From contig DHOR01000010.1 of NCBI GenBank assembly GCA_002409995.1, forward strand, positions 58,695-122,694: DNA of 64,000 bases. The letters run 5' to 3'. The stretch's first letter is position 1. Every line of letters starts with the position of its first letter. The DNA is from Hungatella sp. UBA5385. GTDB taxonomy: Bacteria > Bacillota > Clostridia > Lachnospirales > Lachnospiraceae. Made by a program: the position numbers and the translations under genes. This document shows positions 62,191 to 64,000 of the stretch, piece after piece. Below the pieces are notes generated by a model. It was not told the DNA's origin. It was given only the letters and a program-made list of their open reading frames with translations, and ran no database searches.

Positions 62191-62775
62191 TTATTTGTGT
62201 TGTGTGTTCAATATTACTAAATCTGCTTTTTCATATCGGTTATGGCCTCTTAACCCTTTTTTATATTTCCAACATTTTATTGCATCGCCCAAATCATGAC
62301 CTTGATTGTCGGTAAAAAAATCACGGATATAAGTGTTGTACTCAAATTGCCTATCAATTGTGGTTTTGCCATGTTTCTTTTCTTCCATGATTGTGCAATA
62401 GGCTTCAATTGCCTGTCCATAAGTTCTTCCTGTGTTTTCTTTTAACCATTTCTGAAAAGCAACATTGAATGAAAACCCTTTGCCAATCCTGCCTTTGAAA
62501 AAGGCACGGTGCTTTTCCGAGCAGACAAAGTTTGGTTCAATTAAGGTATCATCTTCAATCAACCCAATATCTGGTTTAGCTTTGGAGATATGCTGACTGG
62601 ATAACTTTTCGCCCGTATCAAGGTAATGGGTGATTCTATCTGTTATGTTGATTTTACTGCCAGAAGTAGATAGGTCATTGCTTCTGCAAAACGCTATCAA
62701 TTCTTCTTTGAGATAATAGTAACTGCGAAATGTCTCGACATCCATATCTGTTTTTAAGGTTGGTCGCTCGCTCAT
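62191..62775 (-). CDS. SAP-domain protein (DUF6434-like)
   Basis: A 194-aa protein. Residues ~18-52 (YYYLKEELIAFCRSNDLSTSGSK...) match a SAP-type nucleic-acid-binding helix pair. The rest (GKGFSFNVAFQKWLKENTGRTYGQAIEAY) resembles DUF6434. It is the only gene between two copies of a ~125-bp repeat, near the 3' end of guaA, and so may be cargo of a small mobile unit. Confidence 0.78.
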   Translation of the reverse strand: MSERPTLKTDMDVETFRSYYYLKEELIAFCRSNDLSTSGSKINITDRITHYLDTGEKLSSQHISKAKPDIGLIEDDTLIEPNFVCSEKHRAFFKGRIGKGFSFNVAFQKWLKENTGRTYGQAIEAYCTIMEEKKHGKTTIDRQFEYNTYIRDFFTDNQGHDLGDAIKCWKYKKGLRGHNRYEKADLVILNTQHK

Positions 62776-62979
62776 TATATATAACTCCTTTTAGCTGCCT
62801 TATATTGAAAACCGAACTAATTTTCATTCCAATTTTACCACAAACCCACGCCCAAAACAACGGGCAAATGCCGTCCGTTCTGACTCCGTTCTGACTATCC
62901 AGACCGTCTAGATTTTTACCGTGTCATTTTGTCGCCAAAAACGGGGTACAGGATGGAAAGCCACCCTTTTTAACAAAAT

Positions 62980-63103
62980 ACGCCCTTAGCTATGAGTTAA
63001 TACCCACAGCTATGGGCGTTTTAAGTTGGATTTTTACAGTTAAAAACCGCTTCTACTCATGCTGCTACCCACAAACCACTGGACAGCGAGAATAATCGCT
63101 CTT
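62980..63103. repeat. Copy 2 of the ~125-bp direct repeat
   Basis: It starts with a stem that is imperfect here (TACGCCCTTAGCT against AGCTATGGGCGTTT) and ends GAATAATCGCTCTT. It is the same unit and orientation as 62064-62187, on the other side of the SAP-domain gene. Confidence 0.8.
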
Positions 63104-63188
63104 TTATAACTGTTATCAATTTGTTATCAAAAGACTTTCGGAAGTGCCGCAAAACCGCATAAACACTGGAATTTTCGGGCCCCTTAAA

Positions 63189-64000
63189 TCATTCCCACTC
63201 AATCGTAGCAGTAGGCTTCGGACTAATATCATAACAAACTCTGTTTACATTTTTCACTTCATTTAATATACGATCAGTAATCTTACCCAGCACTTCATAA
63301 TCAATAGGCTCAATAGTAGCAGTCATTGCATCAATGGTATTGACAGCCCGGAGAATTACTGGCCAGTCATAGCTTCTTTCATTATTCCGTACACCGACAG
63401 ATTTAAAATCAGGAACCACAGTAAAATACTGCCATACAGTCTTATCAAGACCAGCTTTCTGGAATTCTTCTCTTAAAATGGCATCGGATTCACGAACTGC
63501 CTCCAGACGATCTTTGGAAATTTCACCAAGACAACGAACACCCAGACCTGGACCTGGGAATGGCTGACGGTATACCATATCATCAGGAAGTCCCAGCTCT
63601 TTACCGCAGGCACGGACTTCATCTTTAAAAAGCTGACGAAGTGGTTCTACCAGCTCAAACTGTAAATCCTCTGGAAGTCCTCCTACGTTATGGTGGGATT
63701 TAACAACCTTGGCTGTCTTTGTTCCGCTTTCTACAATATCAGGATAAATAGTACCCTGAGCCAGGAAGTCAATTCCTTCCAGTTTTCTTGCTTCTTCTTC
63801 AAATACACGGATAAATTCAGCACCGATAATCTTACGCTTTTCTTCAGGATCAGCAACACCTTTCAGTTTACCAAGGAAACGATCAGTCGCATCAACGTAG
63901 ATTAAGTTGGTATCCAGCTGATTTTCAAATACTTCAACAACAGATTCAGATTCCCCTTTACGCATAAGGCCATGGTTTACATGAACGCAGTATAACTGCT
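63189..64000 (-). CDS. guaA: GMP synthase (glutamine-hydrolysing), C-terminal part; 5' end outside window
   Basis: It converts XMP to GMP. The frame is open to the window edge (LYCVHVNHGLMRKGESE at the start). The visible part includes the end of the ATP-pyrophosphatase domain and the dimerisation domain (KVVKSHHNVGGLPEDL, RQPFPGPGLGVRCLGE) and ends PTATIEWE, the universal GuaA C-terminus. The ATG at 63965 is internal. Confidence 0.96.
   Translation of the reverse strand, partial: QLYCVHVNHGLMRKGESESVVEVFENQLDTNLIYVDATDRFLGKLKGVADPEEKRKIIGAEFIRVFEEEARKLEGIDFLAQGTIYPDIVESGTKTAKVVKSHHNVGGLPEDLQFELVEPLRQLFKDEVRACGKELGLPDDMVYRQPFPGPGLGVRCLGEISKDRLEAVRESDAILREEFQKAGLDKTVWQYFTVVPDFKSVGVRNNERSYDWPVILRAVNTIDAMTATIEPIDYEVLGKITDRILNEVKNVNRVCYDISPKPTATIEWE

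Overview
The window reads as low-GC Firmicutes DNA, most likely a gut Clostridia/Lachnospiraceae-type genome. The signs are strong AGGAGG-type ribosome binding sites, sigma-A promoters of the TTGACA-17-TATAAT kind, carbohydrate ABC importers lacking their own ATPase, YesM/YesN-type two-component regulation and many AraC-family regulators. I could not run any search, so the taxonomy and the family names come from recognition of motifs.

Layout. (1) 1-2010: nickel-pincer cofactor genes larC (5' end cut by the window) and larE. (2) 2198-5064: a sortase-type surface protein, a miniature paralogue of it, a clpP coupled to an AraC-type regulator, and a truncated DUF4180 gene. (3) 5230-5757: a stretch without genes that has a consensus promoter, several hairpins and a terminator; I read it as a large structured noncoding RNA of about 490 nt. 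(4) 5950-16408: a carbohydrate-uptake operon (binding protein, two permeases, an unassigned 591-aa enzyme-like protein, a GH28 polygalacturonase-like protein, a sulfatase), facing a YesM/YesN-type sensor and regulator. (5) 16595-19398: DUF5131 protein, AraC/GyrI regulator, an unknown protein, a DUF6518-like membrane protein. (6) 19738-27266: a second uptake operon (two permeases, an unassigned 840-aa protein, a GH105-like unsaturated-uronyl hydrolase, an AraC regulator, a binding protein). (7) 27339-30140: radical SAM protein, an orphan type I-C-like CRISPR array with a nearly C-free leader, azlCD. (8) 30190-40847: two mannonate (glucuronate) modules, each with a uxuA but with different oxidoreductases (SDR type and mannitol-dehydrogenase type), separated by small regulators and a large cell-wall-binding-repeat protein. 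(9) 41121-50511: sdpI/sdpR, a stand-alone UvrA-like ATPase, an AraC/GyrI regulator, a metallophosphoesterase, a kinase-like protein, NUDIX, LUD and PEBP-family proteins. (10) 50546-55566: a two-component system with an ABC exporter, richer in GC than its neighbours. (11) 55703-64000: decayed genes (GNAT, P-loop kinase, alpha/beta hydrolase), a copper-amine-oxidase-like exported protein, a DUF4143 ATPase, a PutP-type symporter, a SAP-domain gene between two copies of a ~125-bp repeat, and the 3' part of guaA, a known island-integration site.

Taken together the carbohydrate genes describe a cell that imports oligosaccharides rich in uronic acid and possibly sulfate, trims them with GH28, GH105 and sulfatase enzymes, and channels glucuronate through D-mannonate to 2-keto-3-deoxygluconate. 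The right-hand third looks accessory: pseudogenes, changing base composition, repeats and regulators or resistance-type ABC proteins.

The most notable observations are the candidate large noncoding RNA at 5265-5757; the CRISPR array whose two repeat variants preserve the stem through a compensatory base-pair change; a G10 tract sitting at the Shine-Dalgarno position of an exporter permease; a leader motif shared by two distant loci; the direct repeats around the SAP-domain gene beside guaA; and three operator copies spaced exactly 30 bp apart in front of an XRE regulator module.
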